This document shows positions 54,887 to 62,302 of a stretch of 64,000 nucleotides of DNA, piece by piece; within the stretch, counting starts at the first letter, position 1; each line of letters begins with the position of its first letter. The notes under the pieces are model-generated. The model did no database searches, was not told the origin of the DNA, and saw only the letters and a list, made by a program, of their open reading frames with translations. This DNA is from Streptomyces sp. MST-110588 (lineage in GTDB: Bacteria; Actinomycetota; Actinomycetes; Streptomycetales; Streptomycetaceae). Location: positions 992,001 through 1,056,000 of the forward strand of contig NZ_CP074380.1 in NCBI RefSeq assembly GCF_022695595.1, given 5' to 3'. Position numbers and translations under genes: made by a program.

Positions 54887-55618
54887 CTACGGCCCTTCCA
54901 CGGCTTCGGCCACGGCCGGCGTACGGCGCAGCCCGGCGCGCGGGGCGCGGGACGCCTTGCCGCCACGGCGGGCCAGCCTGCGCACGACGAGGTCGCCGAG
55001 GAGCTGGACGACGGTGACCAGGACGATGAGCAGCACGACGGTGACGATCATCAGCCGGGTCTCGTACTGCTGGAAGCCGTAGGTGTAGGCCAGGTCGCCC
55101 AGGCCCTTGGCACCGATGGCGCCGGCCACCGCGGAGTAGCCGATCAGGGTGATGACGGTCGTGGTGACAGCGGCGACCAGGGCCGGCAGCGCCTGCGGCA
55201 GCAGCACCTTGAAGACGACCGTCCAGGTGCCGCCGCCCATGGACTGGACGGCTTCGATCAGCCCGCGGTCGACCTCGCGCAGCGCGGCCTCCACCAGGCG
55301 TCCGAAGAAGGGGATGGCGGCGATGGCCAGCGGCACCACGGCGCCGGTGGGTCCGATGGAGACCCCCACGACGAACTTGGTGAAGGGGATCAGCACCACC
55401 ATCAGGATCAGGAAGGGGAAGGAACGGCCGATGTTGACGACCGCGCCCAGGACCTTGTTCACGACGGTGTTCTGGAGCATGCCGCCGCGGTCGGTGAGGA
55501 TCAGCAGGACGCCGACCGGGATGCCGGCCAGTACGGCGTAGAACGTCGACCACCACACCATGAAGAGGGTGTCGAGGGTGTTGGTGTACAGCAGCGGCTG
55601 CATCTGGTCCCAGGTCAC
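54887..55618 (-). CDS. metI: Methionine ABC transporter permease
   Basis: This 243-residue permease has five membrane segments and the ABC-coupling EAA loop around EAALREVDRGLIEAVQSMGG. The GTG at 55618 overlaps the metN stop as GTGA, so translation is coupled. The C-terminal 25 residues are basic. Confidence 0.95.
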   Translation of the reverse strand: MTWDQMQPLLYTNTLDTLFMVWWSTFYAVLAGIPVGVLLILTDRGGMLQNTVVNKVLGAVVNIGRSFPFLILMVVLIPFTKFVVGVSIGPTGAVVPLAIAAIPFFGRLVEAALREVDRGLIEAVQSMGGGTWTVVFKVLLPQALPALVAAVTTTVITLIGYSAVAGAIGAKGLGDLAYTYGFQQYETRLMIVTVVLLIVLVTVVQLLGDLVVRRLARRGGKASRAPRAGLRRTPAVAEAVEGP

Positions 55619-56721
55619 TTGGCACCTTCCTTGAGCGGCTCGGCGGCGGGTTCCGCGGTCGCGGAGCCCTCGGCGGCCACGGGGTCGTTCACCTCGGCCG
55701 CGGACACACCGGCCGGCTGCGCACCGGCCACGTCCACCTGGAGCCCGCGCTCGCGCAGGAAGCCGATGGGGACGACGTTGTCCTCGAAGCGGCCGGGCAG
55801 CTCGATGCGCATCCGCCCGACCTGCCGGCCGGCGACGGTGTCCATGGCGGCGCCGAGGATGGAGATGTCGATGTTGTACGTACGGGACAGCTCGGAGATC
55901 ACCGGGCGGGAGGCGGCCTCGCCGTGGAAGGTGACGTCCACGACCGTACGGTCCGGGCCGGAGGGCTCGCCGCCGACCGGGAACAGCTCCCGGGCCAGCT
56001 CGGAGCCGGGAGTGGCCAGCAGGCCGGGGACGGTGCCCTGCTCGACCACCCGGCCGCCCTTCATCAGCGCCGCCGAGTCGCAGATCGTCTTGACGACGTC
56101 CATCTCGTGGGTGATGAGCAGGACGGTCAGGCCGAGCTGGCGGTTGAGGTCGCGCAGCAGTTGGAGGATGGAGCGGGTCGTCTCCGGGTCCAGGGCGCTG
56201 GTCGCCTCGTCCGAAAGCAGCACCTTGGGGTCGCCGGCCAGCGCGCGGGCGATGCCCACCCGCTGCTTCTGGCCGCCGGAGAGCTGCGCCGGGTACGCCT
56301 TGGCCTTGTCGGCCAGGCCCACCAGGTCCAGCAGTTCCAGCGCCTTGCGGGAGCGCTCGCGGCGGTCGGCCTTGAGGATCTCCAGCGGCAGCTCGATGTT
56401 GTCCTGGACGGTCCGTGAGGACAGCAGGTTGAAGTGCTGGAAGACCATGCCGATGCGGCTGCGGGCGGCGCGCAGCGCGGCGCCCGCGCGCGGTCCGCGG
56501 CCGGCCAGCGCGGTCAGGTCCTGGCCGGCGACCGTGACCGTGCCGGAGGTGGGGCGCTCCAGGAGGTTGACGCAGCGGATGAGGGTGGACTTGCCGGCGC
56601 CGCTCTGGCCGATGACGCCGTAGACCTCGCCCTCGCGGACGTGCAGGTCCACGCCGTCCAGGGCGGTGACTTCGCGGCCTCCTGAGCGGTAGACCTTGGT
56701 CAGGCCCGTTGTGGTGATCAC
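55615..56721 (-). CDS. metN: Methionine ABC transporter ATPase with NIL domain
   Basis: This 368-residue ATPase shows Walker A GQSGAGKST, the signature LSGGQKQRVGIARAL and Walker B VLLSDEATSALD. A C-terminal NIL regulatory domain (VVDVTFHGEAASRPVISEL, RTYNIDISILGAAMDTV) binds methionine in known homologues and inhibits transport. The start is GTG with only a weak ribosome site. A hairpin sits about 20 bases upstream, and a Met/Cys-rich small frame lies some 225 bases further upstream, suggesting leader-based control. Confidence 0.95.
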   Translation of the reverse strand: MITTTGLTKVYRSGGREVTALDGVDLHVREGEVYGVIGQSGAGKSTLIRCVNLLERPTSGTVTVAGQDLTALAGRGPRAGAALRAARSRIGMVFQHFNLLSSRTVQDNIELPLEILKADRRERSRKALELLDLVGLADKAKAYPAQLSGGQKQRVGIARALAGDPKVLLSDEATSALDPETTRSILQLLRDLNRQLGLTVLLITHEMDVVKTICDSAALMKGGRVVEQGTVPGLLATPGSELARELFPVGGEPSGPDRTVVDVTFHGEAASRPVISELSRTYNIDISILGAAMDTVAGRQVGRMRIELPGRFEDNVVPIGFLRERGLQVDVAGAQPAGVSAAEVNDPVAAEGSATAEPAAEPLKEGAK

Positions 56722-56743
56722 TGGGATGTTCCGTCACTGTCGA

Positions 56744-56770
56744 GTGCCCGGCGGCTTTCCCGCCGGGCAC
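56744..56770 (-). terminator. Attenuator-like hairpin in the metN leader
   Basis: A perfect 11-bp inverted repeat (GTGCCCGGCGG with its complement) with a 5-base loop lies 22 bases before the metN start codon. It could terminate transcription in the leader or hide the ribosome site. Confidence 0.5.
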
Positions 56771-56946
56771 GGGGCATGCATTGCTGAACGCGGCACAGGG
56801 GGGAATCCGGGGACCCGGAAGGGCGCTCGTGGCCGGCTTCGGGGTGTCGGGGAGTTCCGGTGACGCGGGGCGGCCGGCTCCGCGCGTGCGGGGTACGGCG
56901 CGGGCGGCGGGTCTCGCTTCGGGGCGCGAGGCTCAGGCGGGGGCCC

Positions 56947-57033
56947 TCAGCGGTCACACATTCGACGCATGCAACGAGCACCGGGCGTCATGGTCGCCTC
57001 GGTCGCAAGGGTGCGGCTGCTCGTCGTGGTCAT
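56947..57033 (-). CDS. Candidate Met/Cys-rich leader peptide upstream of metNIQ
   Basis: This is a 28-codon open frame from ATG 57033 to TGA 56947-56949. It begins MTTTSSRTLATEATMTPG and ends ARCMRRMCDR, with methionine at positions 1, 15, 22 and 25 and cysteine at 21 and 26, clustered near the stop. The ATG lies seven bases after a TTTACT element, so the transcript could start at the ATG itself (leaderless). Together with the hairpin just before metN this looks like an attenuation leader for sulfur amino acids. Function is inferred; the peptide has not been matched to any family. Confidence 0.5.
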   Translation of the reverse strand: MTTTSSRTLATEATMTPGARCMRRMCDR

Positions 57034-57040
57034 GCGGGCC

Positions 57041-57071
57041 AGTAAACCAGACACGCGTACGGACCGATCAA
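57041..57071 (-). promoter_or_regulatory. Candidate promoter of the metNIQ leader
   Basis: Read on the minus strand, TTGATC (57066-57071) and TTTACT (57041-57046) are separated by 19 bases, slightly long for a vegetative promoter. The -10-like element is correctly placed for a start at the leader ATG. Confidence 0.3.
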
Positions 57072-57117
57072 ACTTGTCCGTATGGCGGACACGCCCGACC
57101 GGTCCGTGGACGACGGT

Positions 57118-57765
57118 TCAGCCGGTGACCGTGATCTCGACCGAGGCGCCCACCGCCTGCGCGGACACCGCGCTCAGGTCCTTGACGACCACGTCCGCGG
57201 ACAGCTCGTCGGCCCGGTGGGTTGTGGTCAACGCCACGGTCGTCATCCCCGCCGCCCGGCCCGCCGCGAGGCCGGCCGGCGCGTCCTCGAAGACCACGCA
57301 GCGGGCCGGGTCCACGCCCAGCCGCCGGGCCGCGAGCAGGAAGGGCTCCGGGTCCGGCTTGCCGCGGGTGATGTCGTCGGCGGCTATCAGGGTCTTGGGC
57401 CGGATGCCCGCCTCGGTGAGCCGGGCCTCGCCCAGGCGCCGCGTGGCGGAGGTGACCACGGCCCAGCGCTCGGCGGGCAGGCCCGCCAGCAGCTCGTGGG
57501 TGCCGGGCAGCACCTCCACACCGCCGGGGACGTCCTCGACCTCCAGTTGGTCGATCCGGGCCACCGCCTCGGGTACGCGGTCCGCCGGCAGCAGGTCGGC
57601 GATGATCTCGGCGGAGGGCCGGCCGTGCAGCTCGACCCGGGCGAAGTCGGCCTCGGTGAGGCCGTACTCCTTGGCCCAGCGGATCCAGCAGCGGAAGACG
57701 GACTCCACGGAGGAGACCAGGGTGCCGTCGTTGTCGAACAGCAGGGCATCAGCAGTGATCTTCAT
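57118..57765 (-). CDS. HAD-family phosphatase
   Basis: This 215-residue phosphoglycolate-phosphatase-like hydrolase has the nucleophile motif LFDNDGTLVSSV (DxDG), motif II in VVTSATRR and the C-terminal RGKPDPEPFLLAARRLG plus VFEDAPAGLAAGRAAGM. It probably dephosphorylates a sugar phosphate; related proteins act on 2-deoxyglucose 6-phosphate or glycerol phosphates. Its stop lies 85 bases beyond the start of the leader peptide, on the same strand upstream of metNIQ. Confidence 0.92.
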   Translation of the reverse strand: MKITADALLFDNDGTLVSSVESVFRCWIRWAKEYGLTEADFARVELHGRPSAEIIADLLPADRVPEAVARIDQLEVEDVPGGVEVLPGTHELLAGLPAERWAVVTSATRRLGEARLTEAGIRPKTLIAADDITRGKPDPEPFLLAARRLGVDPARCVVFEDAPAGLAAGRAAGMTTVALTTTHRADELSADVVVKDLSAVSAQAVGASVEITVTG

Positions 57766-57964
57766 GCCGCGTCAGCGTACGGGAGGCTTCCGCGCCGCTC
57801 GGCACGGGTACGCGCGCCCGGCGCAGGCAGGCACGGGCGCGGGACCACGGACCGGGCGCGGGTGCCGCCCCTGGGCCCGGGCGCGGGTGCCGCTCCTGGG
57901 CCGTTTACAGTCGTTTCATGCCCCACTACCCCACTGCGCGCAGCAGCGCCGCGCGGAGGTCCCG

Positions 57965-58333
57965 GTGACCGACGCCCTGACGGTCGCGGTCGGTGTGACC
58001 GCCCTCCTGCTGGCCGCCTGGTGCGGCCTGGCCGCGTACCGCGACGAGCCGACGAAGGACTGGCACTTCATCGGCATGGCCGTCGTCTCCCTGCTCGCCC
58101 TGGCCCAGCTCGTCGTCGGGATCGTGGCCCTGGCGCGCGGCGACTCGCCCCAGGAGAGCACGGCGGTCTTTCTCGCCTATCTGATCGGCGCGGCGGTGTG
58201 CGTACCGGGCACCGGCTTCATGTCGCTCTCGGAGCGGACGCGGTGGGGGTCGCTGACGGTCGTGGCGGGCGCGGTGGTGCTGGCCGTTCTGGAAGTGCGG
58301 CTGTACGACATCTGGGGAGGCGGACGTGCCTGA
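57965..58333 (+). CDS. Three-helix membrane protein
   Basis: This 122-residue protein starts with GTG (GGAGG about six bases upstream). It has membrane segments ALTVAVGVTALLLAAWCGLA, GMAVVSLLALAQLVVGIVAL and a hydrophobic C-terminal half (AVFLAYLIGAAVCVPGTGFM, SLTVVAGAVVLAVLEV). It overlaps the next gene by eight bases and the two are surely co-translated. Function unknown. Confidence 0.9.
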   Translation: MTDALTVAVGVTALLLAAWCGLAAYRDEPTKDWHFIGMAVVSLLALAQLVVGIVALARGDSPQESTAVFLAYLIGAAVCVPGTGFMSLSERTRWGSLTVVAGAVVLAVLEVRLYDIWGGGRA

Positions 58334-58772
58334 GACGGACCTGCCGGAGACGAACGTGCCCGGGACCGCCACCACCGAGGGCCGGCGCTCGCTGGGCACC
58401 GGTCCGGGGCGCCTGCTGGTGACCCTGTACACCATCTTCACCGTCGCCGCCGCCTCCCGCTCGGCCTTCCAGCTCATCGCCCAGTTCGACCGGGCACCGC
58501 TGGCGTACGTCCTGTCGGCCGTCTCCGCGCTCGTCTACGGGTTCATCACCGTCTCGCTGGTGCGCGGCGGCGAGGGGGCCCGCAAAGCGGCGCTGGTCTG
58601 CTGCGTCCTGGAGCTGGCCGGCGTGCTGGGCATCGGCGCCTGGACGTGCGTGGAGCCCGCCGCCTTCCCCGACGCGACGGTCTGGTCCTATTTCGGCCGG
58701 GACTACCTCTTCATCCCGGTCGTGCTGCCCGTCACCGGTCTGCTGTGGCTGCGGCGGTCCCGCCGGGCATGA
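58326..58772 (+). CDS. Four-helix membrane protein
   Basis: This 148-residue protein starts with GTG at 58326 inside the end of the preceding gene, with GGGGAGG upstream. A short soluble N-terminus rich in Pro/Thr/Glu precedes about four membrane segments. It probably forms a complex with the upstream membrane protein. Function unknown. Confidence 0.9.
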   Translation: MPETDLPETNVPGTATTEGRRSLGTGPGRLLVTLYTIFTVAAASRSAFQLIAQFDRAPLAYVLSAVSALVYGFITVSLVRGGEGARKAALVCCVLELAGVLGIGAWTCVEPAAFPDATVWSYFGRDYLFIPVVLPVTGLLWLRRSRRA

Positions 58773-58811
58773 GGCCGGGTGCCCCGCGGGACCGCCGTAC
58801 GGATCAGCGCC

Positions 58812-59390
58812 TCACGCGCCGGCGACGTACGCCCGGGCCTTGGCGCCGCCCTTGACGACCTTCGCTTCCCTCACGCCCTTCGCGTCCGCCGCATCCTCTG
58901 CGTCCGCCGCGTCCTTCGCGCTCTTCTCCAGCGTGACCAGGCTGAGTCTGGGGCTGACCTGCTCGGTGCCGACGGGCACATAGCCGTGGCTGCGGTACAG
59001 CCGCAGACTGCTCTCGCTGCGATGGCCGGTGGTCAGCCGGTAGCGCGCGGCCGAGCGCTCGCCGCCCAGCCGCTCCTCGACGGCGGTCAGCAGCCGTCCG
59101 CCCAGGCCGTGCCGCTGCATCCGCGGGTGGACGACGAGCCTGTCGATATGGGCGGTGCCCTCGGCGTCGACCGTGCCGCGCACGGACCCGACGACCTCCT
59201 CGCCGAGCCGGGCCACCACGACGCAGCCGTGGCTCAGCTCGGCGCGCAGGTCGTCCAGGGTCTGGACCAGCGGCGCGATCGTGTAGTCGTCGTACAGCGC
59301 CGCCTGCGGCTGGTAGCAGAGGTACTGCAGCTTGAGGATCTGCTCGGCGTCCTCGTCGGTCGCCGCCGAGATGGTCACGCTCATGCCCAT
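58812..59390 (-). CDS. GNAT acetyltransferase
   Basis: This protein of about 192 residues has IDRLVVHPRMQRHGLGGRLL as acetyl-CoA motif and SESSLRLYRSHGYVPVG near the end of the fold. A C-terminal tail of about 35 residues consists of charged Ala/Asp/Lys repeats (KDAADAEDAADAKG). ATGs at 59390 and 59384 are both close to GGGGAGG. The acceptor is unknown. It converges on the membrane pair with 40 bases between. Confidence 0.9.
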   Translation of the reverse strand: MGMSVTISAATDEDAEQILKLQYLCYQPQAALYDDYTIAPLVQTLDDLRAELSHGCVVVARLGEEVVGSVRGTVDAEGTAHIDRLVVHPRMQRHGLGGRLLTAVEERLGGERSAARYRLTTGHRSESSLRLYRSHGYVPVGTEQVSPRLSLVTLEKSAKDAADAEDAADAKGVREAKVVKGGAKARAYVAGA

Positions 59391-59508
59391 GCGCGAATGC
59401 CTCCCCTTTTCGGTTCGGTGCGCCCGGGCGGGAAAGGGTGAGGGTACGCCCGGACGGTGCTGCCCTGACTCGGCGGCCCGGTGCGGTGCCCGCGCCGCCA
59501 CGGCGTGA

Positions 59509-60030
59509 CTACCGCTCGTTTCCCCTGGGCAGGGGAACGGCAACCTCCGCCGTGAGCATTCTGCGCAGGCATCCCAGACAACGGGAACGGACCGGCCCCA
59601 AGCTCCCTTGTGACATTCCCAACTCAGATGAGATCTCACGGTAGGTGAGATCCGAACGTGACAACAGGGCACGTATCAGGGCAGGACAGCGGCCCGGCAG
59701 CCGTTCCACCGCCTCCAGGAGCATCCGGCGCTCCTCGGCGTCCAAAGCGGTGCGCTCGGCCAGGGAGGCGATCAGCGGCTGCGGCCCGGTGGGGTCGTAG
59801 GGGACCTCCCGGCGGGCCAGGCGCCGGGCCCCGCGTGCCTCGGCCCGTACCGCCCGGCGCAGCCAGCGGGCCGGCTCGGGCAGCGGCTCCCCGTTGCTGG
59901 TGCGTTCCAACAGGCGCAGGCGGACGCCCTGTTCGAGGTCGGCGGCGTCGATGCCGGTGCCGGCGGCCTCGGCGGCGGCCTCCGCGCTCAGCAGGGCGCC
60001 GAGGGAGTTCAGCAGGTCGCTTGCTGTCAT
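59509..60030 (-). CDS. Atypical sigma-70-like factor
   Basis: The C-terminal half of this 173-residue protein is a clear sigma region 4 helix-turn-helix: AVERLPGRCPALIRALL, then DLTYREISSELGMSQGSLGP and VRSRCLGCLRRML. The N-terminal half (DLEQGVRLRLLERTSNGEPL, EPARWLRRAVRAEARGARRL) is a shortened region 2-like segment. It is placed just upstream of glpQ1 as in S. coelicolor, where it is annotated as a sigma factor. Whether it binds core polymerase productively is uncertain. Confidence 0.8.
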   Translation of the reverse strand: MTASDLLNSLGALLSAEAAAEAAGTGIDAADLEQGVRLRLLERTSNGEPLPEPARWLRRAVRAEARGARRLARREVPYDPTGPQPLIASLAERTALDAEERRMLLEAVERLPGRCPALIRALLSRSDLTYREISSELGMSQGSLGPVRSRCLGCLRRMLTAEVAVPLPRGNER

Positions 60031-60100
60031 GCCCGGCGGGACGCGGCCGGGCCGCGGACGGTTTCCCGCGCGGCCCGGCCTCATCCGTCCGGATGGTTTG

Positions 60101-61267
60101 TCAGCGCCCCCGGAACTCCTCGGCGGCCAGCAGGGCGGTGTCCGGGTTGTCGGAGAACAGCCCGTCGATGCCGGTCGCCAGGTACCTCCGGTAGGCGCCC
60201 AGCGCGTCACCGTAGGCGTCCGGGTCGCTGCCGCGCCGGAAGTCGGCGGGCAGGAAGGTGTTCTCGTTGCGCCCGGTGTACGGGTGCAGGACGAGCCCGG
60301 CGGCATGGGCGTCCTTGACGACGGACGTGGGCCCGGTGAGCCTGCCGTCCTTGTCGCGCGGGATGATCACGCCCAGGTCCGGGCCGATGCCGTCGGCGAA
60401 GCCGGCGATCCACTCCAGCCCGCTCGGGGTGACGAGGTCGGCGACGGTGCGCGGGTCGCCCGCCTCGGTGAAGTCCCAGGGGCGGTCCTTGAGGCCGCCC
60501 AGCAGCAGGACCTTGGGGCAGTCGACGAGCTCGTCCAGCCGCTGGAGGCTGCCGGGCTCGAAGGACTGGAGGAAGTTGGGTGCGCCGCGGCGGTGCCGGC
60601 CGTACTTCTTCAGCAGCTTGGCCAGGCGCTCCTCCAGGCCCAGGCCCAGCTTGCGGAAGTAGGTGGGGTGCTTGGTCTCGATGTGCAGCCAGACGCGGCG
60701 ACCGCGCCGGCGGCCCTGGCGGTCGGCCCATTTCAGGACCTCTTCGAAGGTGGGTACGGCCCAGCGGCCGTCGTAGAGGGTGTTGTGCTGGCGGATGCCG
60801 GGAATGCGCTCCTTGGCGCGCAGCGTCTTGAGTTCGGCGAGGGTGAAGTCCTCGGTGAACCAGCCGGTGAGCTCGGTGCCGTCCACCGTTTTGGTGGTCT
60901 TGCGGCTCGCGAATTCGGGGTGTGCCCCGACATCGGTGGTGGCGGTGATGTCGTTCTCGTGCCGGCAGACCAGGTGGCCGTCCTTGGTGGGGACCAGATC
61001 CTGTTCGATGACGTCGGCGCCCATGTCCAGCGCGAGTTGGTAGGAGCCGAAGGTGTGCTCGGGGCGGTAGCCGCTGGCGCCGCGGTGTCCGACGATCAGT
61101 GGTACGGGCAGCTCGCCGTGGCCCCCGTGCCCGCCGTGGCCCCGGTGTCCGTGCGCCGTGGAGCCGGCCGCGCCCGCCTGGCCGGCTCCGCCCAGGACCA
61201 CCGCTCCCGCGCCCAGGGCCGCGGCCCCCAGCACCGCCCGTCGTCCCGGCTGCTGCCGCTCGTGCAT
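60101..61267 (-). CDS. glpQ1: Secreted glycerophosphodiester phosphodiesterase
   Basis: This 388-residue exported enzyme cleaves glycerophosphodiesters to glycerol 3-phosphate and alcohol, releasing phosphate from phospholipids or teichoic acids. The N-terminus has a twin-arginine-type signal (GRRAVLGAAALGAGAVVLGG). A His/Gly-rich linker follows, then the GDPD active site GHRGASGYRPEHT, DLVPTKDGHLVCRHENDITA and HIETKH. A PHO-box-like array lies about 90-145 bases upstream, consistent with the known PhoP control of glpQ1 in S. coelicolor. Confidence 0.95.
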   Translation of the reverse strand: MHERQQPGRRAVLGAAALGAGAVVLGGAGQAGAAGSTAHGHRGHGGHGGHGELPVPLIVGHRGASGYRPEHTFGSYQLALDMGADVIEQDLVPTKDGHLVCRHENDITATTDVGAHPEFASRKTTKTVDGTELTGWFTEDFTLAELKTLRAKERIPGIRQHNTLYDGRWAVPTFEEVLKWADRQGRRRGRRVWLHIETKHPTYFRKLGLGLEERLAKLLKKYGRHRRGAPNFLQSFEPGSLQRLDELVDCPKVLLLGGLKDRPWDFTEAGDPRTVADLVTPSGLEWIAGFADGIGPDLGVIIPRDKDGRLTGPTSVVKDAHAAGLVLHPYTGRNENTFLPADFRRGSDPDAYGDALGAYRRYLATGIDGLFSDNPDTALLAAEEFRGR

Positions 61268-61357
61268 GCGCGCTCCTCGCTCCGTGGCCCCGGATGTCCG
61301 GCACCTGTCAATGGGATGGGGCGATCGTAGGCACGTACACCTTTCGAACGGGAGTCA

Positions 61358-61411
61358 TGGCGCGGAACATGCAGCGAACCCGCGTCAACTCTGCGTATCA
61401 CCTTCGTGAAC
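61358..61411 (-). promoter_or_regulatory. Candidate PHO box upstream of glpQ1
   Basis: On the minus strand direct repeats spaced at about 11 bases read GTTCACGAAGG, a weak TGATACGCAGA, GTTGACGCGG, GTTCGCTGCAT and GTTCCGCGCCA. They match the PhoP direct-repeat consensus (GTTCACC plus four bases). The position upstream of glpQ1, a known Pho-regulon gene, supports it. It lies in the divergent region shared with plsC. Confidence 0.6.
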
Positions 61412-61530
61412 CCGATGTGCGATCGGCGCCGGCCCGCGAGTATCGTCCTGAGCTGCATTCCCCGCGCGCCGCTCTTCCGCACCCCGCGCGGCGACCACCT
61501 ACACGTGACCACCCACGACCGGAGGGCCCG

Positions 61531-62202
61531 TTGTCCCGCATTCTGCTGAAGGCGTTTCTCGGATTCCTTATGCGTGTCCTGTTCCGCCCGAAGGTCGAGG
61601 GCATGGAGCGCATTCCGGAGAGCGGCCCGGTGATCCTGGCGGGTAACCATGTGACGTTCATCGACTCGCTGTTCCTGAGCCTGGTGGTCAAGCGCCAGGT
61701 CTACTTCATCGGCAAGGACGAGTACGTCACGGGCAAGGGGATCAAAGGCCGCCTGATGGCCTGGTTCTTCACCTGCTCGGGCATGATCCCGGTGGACCGC
61801 GACGGCGGCCACGGCGGTGTGGCGGCGCTGATGACCGGCCGCCGGGTGCTGGAGGAGGGCCAGGTCTTCGGCATCTACCCCGAGGGCACCCGCTCCCCCG
61901 ACGGCCGTCTGTACCGGGGCCGTACGGGCATCGCGCGCCTGGCCCTGATGACCGGCGCGCCCGTCGTCCCGTTCGCGATGATCGGCACGGACAAGGTGCA
62001 GCCGAACGGCAAGGGCCGCCCGCACATCGCCCCGGTGACCATCCGCTTCGGCCAGGCGCTGGACTTCTCCCGGTACGAGGGCATGGACCGGGACCGCTAC
62101 GTGCTGCGCGCCGTCACCGACGAGGTCATGAGCGACGTCATGCGGCTGTCCGGCCAGGAGTACGTGGACATGTACGCCACCAAGGCGCGCACGGCGGCCT
62201 GA
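61531..62202 (+). CDS. 1-acyl-glycerol-3-phosphate acyltransferase (PlsC family)
   Basis: This 223-residue membrane-associated enzyme has the HX4D motif in AGNHVTFIDSLFLS and the substrate motif YPEGTRSPDGRLYRG. A TTG at 61531 has GGAGGG upstream and gives a start just before the amphipathic N-terminal helix LLKAFLGFLMRVLFRP. It transfers an acyl chain to lysophosphatidic acid. It is divergent from glpQ1. The PlsC motifs are unmistakable. Confidence 0.93.
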   Translation: MSRILLKAFLGFLMRVLFRPKVEGMERIPESGPVILAGNHVTFIDSLFLSLVVKRQVYFIGKDEYVTGKGIKGRLMAWFFTCSGMIPVDRDGGHGGVAALMTGRRVLEEGQVFGIYPEGTRSPDGRLYRGRTGIARLALMTGAPVVPFAMIGTDKVQPNGKGRPHIAPVTIRFGQALDFSRYEGMDRDRYVLRAVTDEVMSDVMRLSGQEYVDMYATKARTAA

Positions 62203-62236
62203 CCCGGCCCCCGGCAACTGAACGCCGACCGCGCAC

Positions 62237-62268
62237 CGGGCCCCATCCGCACAGCCGGGTGGGGCCCG
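62237..62268. terminator. Hairpin after plsC
   Basis: CGGGCCCCA and TGGGGCCCG (9 bp) flank a 14-base loop with an inner CCG/CGG pair, 35 bases beyond the plsC stop and between convergent genes. Confidence 0.65.
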
Positions 62269-62302
62269 ACGCGTTTCCACTCCTCCGTGGAACCGTTCGG
62301 TT

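Noticed and set aside
56722..57060. SAM riboswitch in front of metNIQ
   Set aside because: I could not align the region with SAM-I or SAM-IV conserved cores; the short Met/Cys frame plus hairpin explains more.
61099..61530. N-terminal extension of PlsC
   Set aside because: The open frame upstream of the TTG is Pro/Arg-rich, crosses the glpQ1 promoter region and start, and lacks family similarity.
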